Shown: positions 41,573 to 50,765, counted from the first letter of the stretch. The stretch: 64,000 nt of DNA from Nocardia vermiculata NBRC 100427 (GCF_001613265.1 NZ_BDCA01000020.1:82985-146984), one strand, 5' to 3'. Notes: generated from the letters alone by a model not told the origin. Made by a program: numbers and translations.

Positions 41573-42900
41573 CAGTGGTTCCTTGCGGCGCGGCGGCGCG
41601 CTGCCGACGCGGAGTTCGCGGCCGGAGCGGAGTTCGTGCGGGGTTCGGCGCCCTCGTTCGCCGTGGTCTCGGCGGCGGAATCCTGCGCGGGGGCAGGAGG
41701 TATGGTGCCGGCGGGGTCGAGCGCGGAGGTCGTGGCCGGTGGTGGCGCAGGGGCCGCCGCGGACTCACCCCACTGCTCGTTCACATTCGTCGCATGGACC
41801 GGGGCGCGGCGTGAGCGCAGGTAGATGAGGCCGGTCATCAGGATCAGGATGCCGAAGACCGTCAGCACCCCGGGCAGGCCGCCGATCACGTGCGCCAGCG
41901 CCCAGCAGATCGCGCCCGCCAATCCGGCCAGCGGCAGGGTGAGCACCCAGGCCACCACCATGCGACCCAGTACCGGCCAGCGCACCTCCGCACCCGGCCG
42001 GCCCATGCCGGTGCCCAGAATGGCGCCGGTAACGGTCTGAGTGGTCGACAGCGGCAGCCCGAAATGCGCGGAGGTCAAAATGATGGCGGCACTGGTCGAT
42101 TCGGCCGCCAACCCCTGCGGCGGCGTGATGTCGACCAGACCTTTGCCGAGGGTCCGGATGATGCGCCAGCCGCCCAGTGAGGTGCCGGCCGCGATGGCGA
42201 CGGCGCAGGACACGATGACCCACAGTGGCAGCGGATCGGCCGGGCCGGCCGATCCGTAGGCGATCAGTGCGAGGAAGATGATGCCCATCGTCTTCTGGGC
42301 GTCGTTGGTGCCGTGGGCCAGTGAAACCAGTGAGGCCGAGCAGATCTGACCCCATTTGAAGCCGCGGTCGACCACCTGCTGATCACTTCCGCGGGTGATC
42401 CGGTAGACCAGCCAGGTACCGACCGAGGCGACCAGCGCGGCGACCACGGGTGCGAGCAGCGCGGGCATGATGATCTTGGTGAACACGCCCTTGTCCCCGG
42501 CGGACCAGATCACGCCGCTCCAGCCGAGTGCTGCGATCGTGGCACCGATCAACCCGCCGAACAGGGCGTGGGACGAGCTCGACGGCAAACTGAACAACCA
42601 GGTGAGCAGATTCCACAGGATTCCGCCGACGAGCCCGGCGAACACGATGGCGAGCAGATCTGCCCCGTCGACCTCGTTGAGCCGGACAATTCCCTCGGCG
42701 ACGGTGGCGGCGACCTCCACACTGAGGAAGGCGCCGATCAGGTTGAGTCCGCCGGACAGCAGCACCGCCGTTCGTGGGCGCAACGCGCCGGTGGCGATCG
42801 AGGTGGCCATAGCGTTGGCGGTGTCGTGGAAGCCATTGGTGAAGTCGAAAGCAAGTGCAGTGACAACGACGATGAGCAGAACGAATAGTTCGGCGGTCAC
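41572..42900 (-). CDS. pit: Inorganic phosphate transporter (PiT family)
   Basis: 442 residues, about ten helices. The duplicated PiT signature is present: FDFTNGFHDTANAMATSIAT near the start and LAHGTNDAQKTMGIIFLALI later. Low-affinity phosphate (or metal-phosphate) import. GTG 42900. A C-terminal hydrophilic tail (EGAEPRTNSAPAANSASAAR) is an addition. It lies within the menB-VOC-pit-menE run. Confidence 0.94.
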   Translation of the reverse strand: MTAELFVLLIVVVTALAFDFTNGFHDTANAMATSIATGALRPRTAVLLSGGLNLIGAFLSVEVAATVAEGIVRLNEVDGADLLAIVFAGLVGGILWNLLTWLFSLPSSSSHALFGGLIGATIAALGWSGVIWSAGDKGVFTKIIMPALLAPVVAALVASVGTWLVYRITRGSDQQVVDRGFKWGQICSASLVSLAHGTNDAQKTMGIIFLALIAYGSAGPADPLPLWVIVSCAVAIAAGTSLGGWRIIRTLGKGLVDITPPQGLAAESTSAAIILTSAHFGLPLSTTQTVTGAILGTGMGRPGAEVRWPVLGRMVVAWVLTLPLAGLAGAICWALAHVIGGLPGVLTVFGILILMTGLIYLRSRRAPVHATNVNEQWGESAAAPAPPPATTSALDPAGTIPPAPAQDSAAETTANEGAEPRTNSAPAANSASAARRRAARNH

Positions 42901-43005
42901 CCATTCAGTGTGCGTTATCGGCCCGTTAGCGCGGTTCCCAGGTTGCCGTACAGTCCGACCGGCCGGGATGGTAGAGCGGCGTCGGCGATTTGTCGTATAT
43001 GTGAA

Positions 43006-43401
43006 TCAGTCCGGTGGCCTGCGGGTGTCCCGCCGCAACGGATGTTCGGCGGGAACTTCCACCAGCACGATCGGCGTGTCGTCCGGATCGCGCAGCCACA
43101 TTTCGATCAGGCCCCACGGCTCGCGCACCGGCGGGCGATCGATCGCGACCCCGCGAGTGGCCAGTTCGGTAGCCGCGATCGAGGCATTGCGCACCTGCAA
43201 CCAGATCGCCCCCGCGAATCCGCTCGGGGCCGCCTCGTCACGGCCGTGCGCGGCCACCTCGAGCAACGACTGCCCGGCGTAGAACACCGTCCCGCCCGGA
43301 TACTCCCGGGCGATCGCCAATTCCAGCGCGTCCCGGTAGAACGCGAGCGTGCGTTCGTAGTCCACCGGTCGCAGAATGATCCGGCTGCTGAGGATGTCCA
43401 C
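43006..43401 (-). CDS. VOC-family protein
   Basis: 131 residues: LRPVDYERTLAFYRDALELA, then GGTVFYAGQSLLEVAAHGRD and LRDPDDTPIVLVEVPAEHPL, two VOC halves. TATGGT lies 6 nt before the GTG, giving a leaderless mRNA. From memory it matches Rv0546c in place. Substrate unknown. Confidence 0.85.
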   Translation of the reverse strand: MDILSSRIILRPVDYERTLAFYRDALELAIAREYPGGTVFYAGQSLLEVAAHGRDEAAPSGFAGAIWLQVRNASIAATELATRGVAIDRPPVREPWGLIEMWLRDPDDTPIVLVEVPAEHPLRRDTRRPPD

Positions 43402-43468
43402 GTGCCGACCATAACCCGAGCGGCGCCGGCGGACACCTTCGTCCGGAGGTCCGCCCGGGGCGGGTCGC

Positions 43469-44374
43469 TCAGAAGTAGTACGGGTACGGCGACCAGTCGG
43501 GTTCGCGCTTCTCCAGGAAGGAGTCGCGGCCCTCGATCGCCTCGTCGGTCATATAGGCCAGCCGGGTGGCCTCCCCGGCGAACAACTGCTGGCCGACCAG
43601 CCCGTCGTCGGCCAGGTTGAAGGCGTACTTGAGCATGCGTTGGGCCTGCGGGGACTTGCCGAGGATGTCGGCGGTCCACTCGAGTGCCTCGTCCTCGAGC
43701 CGGTCGTGATCGACCACCGCGTTCACCGCACCCATGCGGTGCATCTGCTCGGCGGTGTAGGGACGGCCCAGGAAGAAGATCTCGCGGGCGAACTTCTGGC
43801 CGACCATCTTGGCCAGATACGCGCTGCCGAATCCGCCGTCGAAGCTGCCCACATCGGCGTCGGTCTGCTTGAACCGGGCGTGCTCGCGGCTGGCCAGGGT
43901 CAGATCGCAGACCACGTGCAGGCTGTGCCCGCCGCCGGCGGCCCAGCCGTTGACCAGGGCGATGACCACTTTCGGCATCTGCCGGATGAGTCGCTGCACC
44001 TCGAGGATGTGCAGGCGCCCGGCGCGGGCCTTGTCGACGGTGTCCGCGGTCTCGCCGTCGGCGTACTGGTAGCCACTGCGTCCGCGGATGCGCTGATCGC
44101 CGCCGGAGCAGAAGGCCCATCCGCCGTCCTTCGGGCTGGGACCGTTGCCGGTGAGCAGGACGGCACCCACATCCGCGGTCGTGCGCGCGTGGTCGAGGGT
44201 GCGGTACAGCTCGTCGACCGTGTGCGGCCGGAAGGCGTTGCGCACCTCCGGGCGATCGAAAGCCACACGGACCGTGCCCTGTTCGATATGCCGGTGGTAG
44301 GTGATGTCGGTCAGGTCCTCGAAACCCGCGACGGGCTCCCAGAGTTTCGGATTGAACGTCACCCGAGTCATCAT
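43469..44374 (-). CDS. menB: 1,4-dihydroxy-2-naphthoyl-CoA synthase
   Basis: 301 residues. Crotonase-fold ring-closing step of menaquinone synthesis. Highly conserved segments: FDRPEVRNAFRPHTVDELYR, CSGGDQRIRGRSGYQYADGE, NGWAAGGGHSLHVVCDLTLA and KQTDADVGSFDGGFGSAYLA, with the C-terminal DWSPYPYYF. ATG 44374 or 44371 with GAGG upstream. Diverges from a thioesterase gene that may act on its product. Confidence 0.96.
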   Translation of the reverse strand: MMTRVTFNPKLWEPVAGFEDLTDITYHRHIEQGTVRVAFDRPEVRNAFRPHTVDELYRTLDHARTTADVGAVLLTGNGPSPKDGGWAFCSGGDQRIRGRSGYQYADGETADTVDKARAGRLHILEVQRLIRQMPKVVIALVNGWAAGGGHSLHVVCDLTLASREHARFKQTDADVGSFDGGFGSAYLAKMVGQKFAREIFFLGRPYTAEQMHRMGAVNAVVDHDRLEDEALEWTADILGKSPQAQRMLKYAFNLADDGLVGQQLFAGEATRLAYMTDEAIEGRDSFLEKREPDWSPYPYYF

Positions 44375-44475
44375 GCACCTCGCGCGCAGGGGTGCCGCAG
44401 CCACGCGGGCTTCACACGGCTCGAATGTGCAAGATGTGATGTTCGTCCGGTATCGACGCTTACCGCCGAGTTCGG

Positions 44476-44504
44476 TTGGACGGTGTAAGAAACGGGGTTA
44501 CCGT
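44476..44504 (+). promoter_or_regulatory. Leaderless promoter of the thioesterase gene
   Basis: TTGGAC (44476-44481), a 17-nt spacer and TACCGT (44499-44504), then 6 nt to the ATG at 44511. A near-ideal SigA-type layout. Confidence 0.6.
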
Positions 44505-44510
44505 GCAAGT

Positions 44511-45167
44511 ATGAGCGAGCGAGCGGAACGGGCCGTCGACACCAGTGCGATCAGTGCCGATCAGTACGAGACGCACGGTGGATTCCCCAAGGTGGAGGTG
44601 GCCGATCCGGGCCGCAATTTCGGTCCCTTCGTCGAAGCGATGCGCACCTTGCAGGATCTCGCGGTATCGGTGGACTGTCCCGACGAGGTCGTCGGGGCGG
44701 CGCTCGAACGCGCCCAGGGGCTGATCGATCTGCTCGAGCCGTATCGCGCGCCGGAACGACAGGGGCCGGCCGGGCGGGTGCCGTCGTTGCCGGGACGCGG
44801 CAGTCTGCTCATGCCGCCCTGGCTGGTGGAGGAAGCGGGACCGACCGGAGTCCGGATGCGCGGTGAGTTCCGGCGCTATCACCTCGGCGGCAACAACGCC
44901 GTGCACGGTGGTGTGCTGCCGTTGATGTTCGACGATCTGTTCGGCTCGCTGGTGCACTATGCCGGACGTCCGATCAGTCGTACCGCATTCCTGCACGTCA
45001 ATTACCGCAAGGTGACTCCTCTGGAGACTCCGCTGACCGTCGAGGGGACCGTCGATCGGGTGGAGGGACGCAAGACTTTTGTCTCCGCGCGACTGCGTGA
45101 CGAATCCGGAGCGCTGCTCGCAGACTGTGAAGGATTGATGGTGCAGTTGCTGCCTTGGCAGCCGTGA
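44511..45167 (+). CDS. PaaI-type hotdog thioesterase
   Basis: 218 residues. Hotdog core YHLGGNNAVHGGVLPLMFDD, then LFGSLVHYAGRPISRTAFLH and VNYRKVTPLETPLTVEGTVD. The N-terminal third is an additional helical part. Divergent from menB, so hydrolysis of DHNA-CoA (a missing MenI-like step in many actinobacteria) is an attractive but unproven role. Confidence 0.85.
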   Translation: MSERAERAVDTSAISADQYETHGGFPKVEVADPGRNFGPFVEAMRTLQDLAVSVDCPDEVVGAALERAQGLIDLLEPYRAPERQGPAGRVPSLPGRGSLLMPPWLVEEAGPTGVRMRGEFRRYHLGGNNAVHGGVLPLMFDDLFGSLVHYAGRPISRTAFLHVNYRKVTPLETPLTVEGTVDRVEGRKTFVSARLRDESGALLADCEGLMVQLLPWQP

Positions 45168-45201
45168 CGGGTGAGGGCAGTGTGCCCGGTGCGAGTGATG
45201 C

Positions 45202-45207
45202 GTATAG
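45202..45207 (+). promoter_or_regulatory. -10 element of the 45253 gene
   Basis: TATAGT at 45202-45207 with a GC-rich region upstream. The -35 is not clear. The leader carries GGAGGAA at 45239-45245. Confidence 0.4.
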
Positions 45208-45252
45208 TTGCCAGCGCTCGCTCATCGAAAAACAATTCGGAGGAACCTGAAA

Positions 45253-45699
45253 GTGGTTGCAGCACTGTCTGAATCCCTGCTCGATGACGCCAAGCGCCCG
45301 GCTTTCCTGGCAGATGCCAAGGAAGTCCTGGATGCCGAGGTGTCGGACAAGGGGGGTGCATCGGGCCTGGCCGTGAAGGGTGGCTACGCCGCGGTGAAGA
45401 AGGTCAGCCCGACCATTGTCTCGGACGGCCTGGAGTCGTTCGCCCCCAAGTTCGTCGAGCAGCTGGAGCCGTACTGGGCCCAGTACCAGGCGTCCGGTAG
45501 CGGTTCGTTTGCGGACCTGCTGGTCGCCAACTCCGACGAGGTGTCCGAGGCGCTGCTCTCGGTGACCGACGCCCGCGCCGAGGCGTCCTCGCGCCCGGCG
45601 CTGAAGAAGGTCTACTCCTCGATGCGCTCGTCGGCGAAGAAGAATGTCGCCGAGGCTCTGCCGCGGGTGGGCGATCTGGTGCAGCGTCACGCCGGCTGA
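45253..45699 (+). CDS. Conserved actinobacterial hypothetical protein
   Basis: 148 residues, GTG with GGAGGAA upstream. Helical, with LLDDAKRPAFLADAKEVLDA, GLAVKGGYAAVKKVSPTIVS and a basic end (SMRSSAKKNVAEALPRVGDL). I recall similar proteins as DUF6918 but cannot check. No catalytic motif. It lies between the thioesterase gene and menD. Confidence 0.75.
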   Translation: MVAALSESLLDDAKRPAFLADAKEVLDAEVSDKGGASGLAVKGGYAAVKKVSPTIVSDGLESFAPKFVEQLEPYWAQYQASGSGSFADLLVANSDEVSEALLSVTDARAEASSRPALKKVYSSMRSSAKKNVAEALPRVGDLVQRHAG

Positions 45700-45710
45700 G
45701 TTACGGCTAC

Positions 45711-45768
45711 GACCCGGGCGTCCGGTATTCGAGCGGGCCATGATCCGCGATACCGGGCGCCCGGGGTC
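45711..45768. terminator. Large hairpin terminator
   Basis: GACCCGGGCGTCCGGTA (45711-45727) pairs with TACCGGGCGCCCGGGGTC (45751-45768) with one bulge and one mismatch; the loop is 23 nt. Ends the 45253-45699 gene; the rest of 45700-45869 is featureless. Confidence 0.65.
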
Positions 45769-45869
45769 GCCGGGCGTGCTCGCACGCTCGGCCCTGCGAT
45801 CCCCGGGAGGGACCGCGATGTGAGCGGGGCGACGTCCCGTCCGACCGCGAGGTCTGGCAGGGTGATGGG

Positions 45870-47495
45870 GTGAATCCATCGACAGCGCAGGCCCAGGTCG
45901 TAGTGGACGAACTGGTGCGCGGCGGCGTGCGGGACGTCGTGCTGTGCCCGGGCTCGCGCAATGCGCCGCTGGCCTTTGCGCTGCAGGCCGCCCACGCGGC
46001 CGGGCGGCTGCGCCTGCATATGCGAATCGACGAGCGCACCGCCGGTTTTCTCGCCGTCGGCATGGCTGTCTCCACCGGCACGCCGGTCCCGGTGGTGATG
46101 ACCTCCGGGACGGCCGTCGCCAATCTGGGCCCCGCCGTACTGGAGGCCAATTACGCTCGCCAGCCACTGATCGTGCTGAGCGCCAATCGGCCCTACGAGA
46201 TGCTGGGCAGCGGCGCCAATCAGACCGTCGAACAGTTCGGTCTGTTCGGAAGTCAGGTCCGTGCCGCGATCAGCCTCGGCCTGGCCGAAACGGAGCAGGG
46301 CTACCGCAAGCAGAACAGCGTGTGGCGCGCCGCGGTCTGCCGCGTGCTGGCCGCCGCGCGCGGGACCCGTTCGGGCAATGCGGGCCCGGTACATTTCGAT
46401 ATCCCGTTGCGGGAACCACTGGTCCCCGACGCCGTTGCGGGAGAGCCTATTCCGGACGGTCGCGGTGCCGACGCGCCCTGGACCGAGACCCAGTACGCCA
46501 CACTGGACGTACCGCTGGACATCGACCTGACCCCGGATACGGTCGTCATCTCCGGCCACGGCGCCGGCTACCGCGCGGAACTGGCGCAACTGCCCACCGT
46601 CGCCGAACCCACCGCCGCGATGCCCGGCCCCGCCCTGCACCCACTGGCGTTACCGCTGCTGCGCCCGCGCCAAGCCGTCATCCTCGGCCGTCCGACCTTG
46701 CACCGTCAGGTCTCCAAGGTGCTGTCCGATCCGGATGTGACGGCCTTCGCACTCACCACCGGCCCGCGCTGGCCCGATGTGTCCGGCAACGTGGTCGGCA
46801 CCGGCACCCGCGCCGTCACCTCCGGGGCACCGCGGCCGGAATGGCTGCAACAGTGCTCCGAGCTGGACGAGATGGCGCGGCGGGCGGTGCGCACCGAACT
46901 GGACCGTCACCCCAAGCCGACCGGCCTGCACGTGGCCTCGGTCGTGATGGAAGCTCTGCGCGACGGTGATCAATTGCTGCTCGGTGCCTCGAATCCGGTG
47001 CGGGATGCGGCACTGGTGTCGTATCCGCGGCCCGGTATCAAGGTGCTGTCCAACCGTGGTGTGGCCGGTATCGACGGCACGGTATCGAGTGCGGTCGGCG
47101 CCGCGCTCAGCCATCCGGGGCGCACCTTCGCCCTGATCGGTGATCTGACCTTCCTGCACGATGCCTCGGGCCTGCTGATCGGGCCGGGCGAACCCCGCCC
47201 CGCCGATCTGACCATCGTGGTCGCCAACGACGACGGCGGCGGCATCTTCGAACTACTCGAGCAGGGCGACCCGCAGTATGCGGGCGTGTTCGAGCGCATC
47301 TTCGGTACTCCGCACGGAATGGACCTGGCAGCGCTGTGTGCCGCCTACCGGGTTCCGCATCGGCAGGTGGCACCCGGTGAACTGGCCGGTGAGCTGGTCG
47401 GTCATGCCCACGGCATCCGGGTACTGGAGGTCGCGACCGAGCGATCCAGCCTGCGTGAACTGCATGCCGCGGTACACGCCGGCATCGATCAGTAG
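45870..47495 (+). CDS. menD: 2-succinyl-5-enolpyruvyl-6-hydroxy-3-cyclohexene-1-carboxylate synthase
   Basis: 541 residues, ThDP-dependent. VLCPGSRNAPLAFALQAAHA, HMRIDERTAGFLAVGMAVST, PVVMTSGTAVANLGPAVLEA and the ThDP motif IGDLTFLHDASGLLIGPGEP with NDDGGGIFELLEQGD. GTG 45870. Commits isochorismate to menaquinone. It ends 7 nt inside the convergent small gene. Confidence 0.95.
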   Translation: MNPSTAQAQVVVDELVRGGVRDVVLCPGSRNAPLAFALQAAHAAGRLRLHMRIDERTAGFLAVGMAVSTGTPVPVVMTSGTAVANLGPAVLEANYARQPLIVLSANRPYEMLGSGANQTVEQFGLFGSQVRAAISLGLAETEQGYRKQNSVWRAAVCRVLAAARGTRSGNAGPVHFDIPLREPLVPDAVAGEPIPDGRGADAPWTETQYATLDVPLDIDLTPDTVVISGHGAGYRAELAQLPTVAEPTAAMPGPALHPLALPLLRPRQAVILGRPTLHRQVSKVLSDPDVTAFALTTGPRWPDVSGNVVGTGTRAVTSGAPRPEWLQQCSELDEMARRAVRTELDRHPKPTGLHVASVVMEALRDGDQLLLGASNPVRDAALVSYPRPGIKVLSNRGVAGIDGTVSSAVGAALSHPGRTFALIGDLTFLHDASGLLIGPGEPRPADLTIVVANDDGGGIFELLEQGDPQYAGVFERIFGTPHGMDLAALCAAYRVPHRQVAPGELAGELVGHAHGIRVLEVATERSSLRELHAAVHAGIDQ

Positions 47496-47704
47496 TCCGT
47501 GTCGCCCGGTTCGTCGTAGTCGTCGTCGAGTGGGACCGGGATGGACTGCTCGACCAGATCCGCCTCGGCTGCTTCGCGGTCGGCGGCGCCGGTGAGGGGT
47601 TCGCGGTCCGGTTCGTCCGGTGCCACGTCGAGCCGCTGATCCTGGCGATCCACCTCCGGAGTGGCGTCCGTGGCGGCGGTGTCGATGGTGCTGCGGTCGG
47701 TCAT
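47489..47704 (-). CDS. Small acidic hypothetical protein
   Basis: 71 residues, ATG 47704 with GGGAG upstream. Strongly acidic with no hydrophobic core (TPEVDRQDQRLDVAPDEPDR; PLDDDYDEPGDTDY), probably disordered. Overlaps the menD stop by 7 nt in convergent orientation. Function unknown. Confidence 0.6.
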   Translation of the reverse strand: MTDRSTIDTAATDATPEVDRQDQRLDVAPDEPDREPLTGAADREAAEADLVEQSIPVPLDDDYDEPGDTDY

Positions 47705-47771
47705 CGTCTGCTCCCTTCCGCTCGGGTCCGGCACACCGGGTTCTCCGGGACCGGCACTGTCGAGGATCCCC

Positions 47772-48401
47772 CTACTGCATCGGGCCTGCAACCCGCGAGA
47801 ACAAGCCGGCCCGGGCTGCTGTGACTGCGGCCTCGGCGGCGGTGACCGCCACCGCGTCGTCGATCGGGTCACCGGAGGCGAGGAAGCGGTAGTACAGCGG
47901 CGCCGACACCGCGGAAAGTACCGCGCGGGCATCGGTTTCCGGTGAAATCTCGCCACGCCCGATCGCGGCGGTGATACACGGTTCCCACTCGGTGAGCCGC
48001 ACATCGTAGAAATGGTGCAGCGCCGCAGTGGTTTCCGGGTCGCAGATCCCTGCCGCCAGCAACGCCTTGAACAGCGGACCCTGACGCACGTCGGTCAGGG
48101 TGCGCGCGACCAGGCGGGCATTGGCGACCAGGTCGCCGCGCAGTGAACCGGTGTCCGCGTGTGGCAGTGAGGTTTCCGCCATATCGCCGAGCAGTTCGGC
48201 CACCAGGCCGGCGGGGGTGCGCCAGCGCCGGTAGACGGTGGTCTTGCCGACCTGTGCCCGAGTGGCGACCTCGGCGAGGTCCAGTGCCGCGAATCCGTGT
48301 TCGGCCAGCAGATCGCCTGCTGCCTGCAGCACTGCTTCGCGGACCCGGGCTGTGCGTCCACCCGGCCGAACCGAGCCGGGGACGGCAGCATTCGGCGCCA
48401 T
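47772..48401 (-). CDS. TetR-family repressor
   Basis: 209 residues. HTH: AAGDLLAEHGFAALDLAEVA, then TRAQVGKTTVYRRWRTPAGL. The C-terminal ligand domain has GPLFKALLAAGICDPETTAA. Divergent from an aldo-keto reductase with two inverted half-sites between them, so it probably controls that gene and itself. Confidence 0.92.
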   Translation of the reverse strand: MAPNAAVPGSVRPGGRTARVREAVLQAAGDLLAEHGFAALDLAEVATRAQVGKTTVYRRWRTPAGLVAELLGDMAETSLPHADTGSLRGDLVANARLVARTLTDVRQGPLFKALLAAGICDPETTAALHHFYDVRLTEWEPCITAAIGRGEISPETDARAVLSAVSAPLYYRFLASGDPIDDAVAVTAAEAAVTAARAGLFSRVAGPMQ

Positions 48402-48412
48402 AATGGTCCTCC

Positions 48413-48462
48413 AGTTTCATTAGTGTCTGGAAAAGTGTACTGCGCCAATTGTTAATGAAACT
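48413..48462. promoter_or_regulatory. Operator half-sites between TetR and aldo-keto reductase genes
   Basis: AGTTTCATTA (48413-48422) and TAATGAAACT (48453-48462) are perfect inverted repeats 30 nt apart. They flank the divergent promoters. Confidence 0.55.
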
Positions 48463-48485
48463 ACAGTTCCGTTAAAGGTTGGATC

Positions 48486-49520
48486 ATGGAATATCGTCGA
48501 CTGGGCAGCTCCGAGTTGCTCGTTCCGGCCCTGAGCTTCGGTGCCGGCACCTTCGGCGGCCAGGGAGAACTATTCGGGGCCTGGGGGAACACCGACGCCG
48601 AGCAGGCGCGGCGGATGGTGGACGTGGCACTGGACGCGGGCGTCACCATGTTCGACACCGCGGATGTGTATTCCGACGGTGCCTCGGAAGAGGTACTGGG
48701 CCGGGCGATCGCGGGCAGGCGAGACCGAGTGCTGGTGTCCACCAAAGCCGGCCTGCCCACCGGTCCCGGACCGGAGCAGGCAGGATCCGGGCGTTCCCGG
48801 CTGATCGGTGCGGTCGAGGCGGCGCTGCGCAGGCTCGGCACCGACTATCTCGACCTGTTCCAGCTGCACGCCTTCGATGCCGCCACACCCGTCGAGGAGG
48901 TGCTGTCCACACTCGACGATCTCGTGCGTGCCGGGAAGATTCGCCATGTCGGCGCGTCCAACTTCGCGGGGTGGCAACTGATGAAATCGCTGGCCGCGGC
49001 CGAGCGCGGCGGACAACCGCGCTATATCTCCCATCAGATCTACTACTCACTCGTCGGTCGCGACTACGAATGGGAGCTGATGCCCCTCGCCCGGGATCAG
49101 GGCGTCGGAGCGATGGTGTGGAGTCCACTCGGTTGGGGGCGGCTCACCGGGAAAATCAGGCGCGGACAGCCACTTCCGGAAGGCAGCCGGCTGCACAGCA
49201 CCGCTGCGGCCGGACCGCCCGTGAACGACGAACTGCTCTACGACGTGGTCGACGTTCTCGATGAGATCGCCGTCGAAACCGGCAGGTCCGTGCCGCAGAT
49301 CGCACTGAACTGGTTGCTGTCGCGCCCGACGGTCGCGACGGTGATCGTCGGTGCCCGGAACGAAAAGCAGCTGCGCCAGAACCTCGGCGCCGTCGGCTGG
49401 ACGCTGGAACCGGAGCAGGTGGCTCGGTTGGACGAGGTCAGCGCCGTGACCCCGCCCTATCCGTATTATCCCTATTACCGTCTGCCCGATTTCGCTCGGC
49501 TGGCTCCGCCGCTGGTATAG
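48486..49520 (+). CDS. Aldo-keto reductase
   Basis: 344 residues, TIM barrel. MEYRRLGSSELLVPALSFGA, the tetrad region DAGVTMFDTADVYSDGASEE (Asp and Tyr), VLVSTKAG (Lys) and LFQLHAFD (His), and NADPH site WLLSRPTVATVIVGARNEKQ. Reduces a carbonyl with NADPH; the substrate is unknown but the TetR neighbour suggests a toxic compound. It ends before a hairpin shared with convergent menG. Confidence 0.9.
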   Translation: MEYRRLGSSELLVPALSFGAGTFGGQGELFGAWGNTDAEQARRMVDVALDAGVTMFDTADVYSDGASEEVLGRAIAGRRDRVLVSTKAGLPTGPGPEQAGSGRSRLIGAVEAALRRLGTDYLDLFQLHAFDAATPVEEVLSTLDDLVRAGKIRHVGASNFAGWQLMKSLAAAERGGQPRYISHQIYYSLVGRDYEWELMPLARDQGVGAMVWSPLGWGRLTGKIRRGQPLPEGSRLHSTAAAGPPVNDELLYDVVDVLDEIAVETGRSVPQIALNWLLSRPTVATVIVGARNEKQLRQNLGAVGWTLEPEQVARLDEVSAVTPPYPYYPYYRLPDFARLAPPLV

Positions 49521-49534
49521 CGGGCCACGGAACC

Positions 49535-49561
49535 CGGGCAGCATCACTCGGTTGCTGCCCG
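49535..49561. terminator. Bidirectional hairpin terminator
   Basis: CGGGCAGCA and TGCTGCCCG form a 9-bp stem with a 9-nt loop between the convergent aldo-keto reductase and menG genes. Confidence 0.65.
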
Positions 49562-49573
49562 CCCGGTACCGAT

Positions 49574-50278
49574 TCAGCCGAGTTTGTAACCGCGGTGCAG
49601 TGCGACGATGCCGCCGGTCAGATTGCGCCACTTCACCGATGACCATCCGGCATCGGCGATTCGCGTCGCCAGCTGCCGCTGGTTCGGCCACGCGCGAATG
49701 GATTCCGCGAGATAGACGTAGGCGTCCGGGTTGCTGCTGACCGCCCGGGCGACCTGCGGCAGCCCGCGCATCAGGTATTCCATGTAGATCGTCCGGAACG
49801 GCCCGAAGACCGGGGTGGAGAACTCCGCCACCACCAGCCGGCCACCGGGCTTGGTGACTCGCAGCATTTCGCGCAGGGCCTGATCGGCCTCGGATACATT
49901 GCGCAGGCCGTAGGAGATGGCGACCGCATCGAAGGAATCGTCGGCGAACGGCAGCGCGGTGGCATCGCCGTTCACCATCGGCAGCTGCCGGAACCGGCCT
50001 GCCTCCAGCATGCCCTTGGAGAAGTCCAGAGCCAGGCACCAGGCACCGGACTTGCCGAATTCGGCGGTCGAAACCCCGGTTCCGGCAGCGAGGTCCAGCA
50101 CGCGTTCGCCCGGTCGTAAGGCCAGCGCCCGCCGGGTCGCCCAGCGCCAGTACCGGTCCTGGCCGCCGGTCAGCACGGTGTTGGTCAGGTCGTACCGCTT
50201 CGCGACGCCGTCGAACATGGACGCGACCTCGTGCGGTTGCTTGTCCAGCGAGGCCCGAAACGACTCTGTCTTCGCCAC
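49574..50278 (-). CDS. menG: Demethylmenaquinone methyltransferase
   Basis: 234 residues, SAM-dependent UbiE/MenG family. VASMFDGVAKRYDLTNTVLT, VLDLAAGTGVSTAEFGKSGA and GLRNVSEADQALREMLRVTK are family signatures. Last step of menaquinone synthesis. Adjacent genes upstream encode a DUF3592 membrane protein. Confidence 0.94.
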   Translation of the reverse strand: MAKTESFRASLDKQPHEVASMFDGVAKRYDLTNTVLTGGQDRYWRWATRRALALRPGERVLDLAAGTGVSTAEFGKSGAWCLALDFSKGMLEAGRFRQLPMVNGDATALPFADDSFDAVAISYGLRNVSEADQALREMLRVTKPGGRLVVAEFSTPVFGPFRTIYMEYLMRGLPQVARAVSSNPDAYVYLAESIRAWPNQRQLATRIADAGWSSVKWRNLTGGIVALHRGYKLG

Positions 50279-50288
50279 GGGAGTGACC

Positions 50289-50765
50289 CTAACCTGCCCG
50301 CCGCCGCGGGTTTCGAGCGATCCGCCGCAGCGCCCAGAGCACGGGGAGCGCGACCGCCCACACCACCACGATCACCGACAGGGCCGGGATGATCGCTACC
50401 CGCGCATCGCGACCGGCTACCCGGACCAGCTCCGGATCGCTGCGGCTGTATTCGACGTTGATCCGCTCGCCGGCGGTCAGTTTGGTCGGATACAGCACCC
50501 CGACCTTCGGATTATGTGTGACACCGTCCGGGGTGACGTAGGTGACCGCGGATCGCAACCTGCCCGCCGACAGTACTTCGGCGCTGGTCACACCCTTATC
50601 GGAGCTGATGAGCATATCGTCGCGCCACGCTGCCAGCACCAGCAGCACCGCGAGCACGCTGACGGCGGTGGCGATGACGACAAGGGTGATCCGGGTCCGG
50701 CGCAGTCGCGGGGAACCGGTCTCGGTCTGCTGCTCGAGCGCAGCGGACCCGGTGGTTTCCGACAC
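50289..50765 (-). CDS. DUF3592 membrane protein
   Basis: 158 residues. One helix near residues 27-46 (TLVVIATAVSVLAVLLVLAA), then a small domain with TYVTPDGVTHNPKVGVLYPT and GERINVEYSRSDPELVRVAG, and a second helix (VAIIPALSVIVVVWAVALPV). The DUF3592 layout is clear. It sits 10 nt before menG and may share its transcript. Role unknown. Confidence 0.85.
   Translation of the reverse strand: MSETTGSAALEQQTETGSPRLRRTRITLVVIATAVSVLAVLLVLAAWRDDMLISSDKGVTSAEVLSAGRLRSAVTYVTPDGVTHNPKVGVLYPTKLTAGERINVEYSRSDPELVRVAGRDARVAIIPALSVIVVVWAVALPVLWALRRIARNPRRRAG

Noticed and set aside
43107..44378. 423-codon minus frame overlapping menB and the VOC gene
   Set aside because: Different frame from menB, which is near-identical to known MenB segments; this one is Arg/Pro-rich noise.
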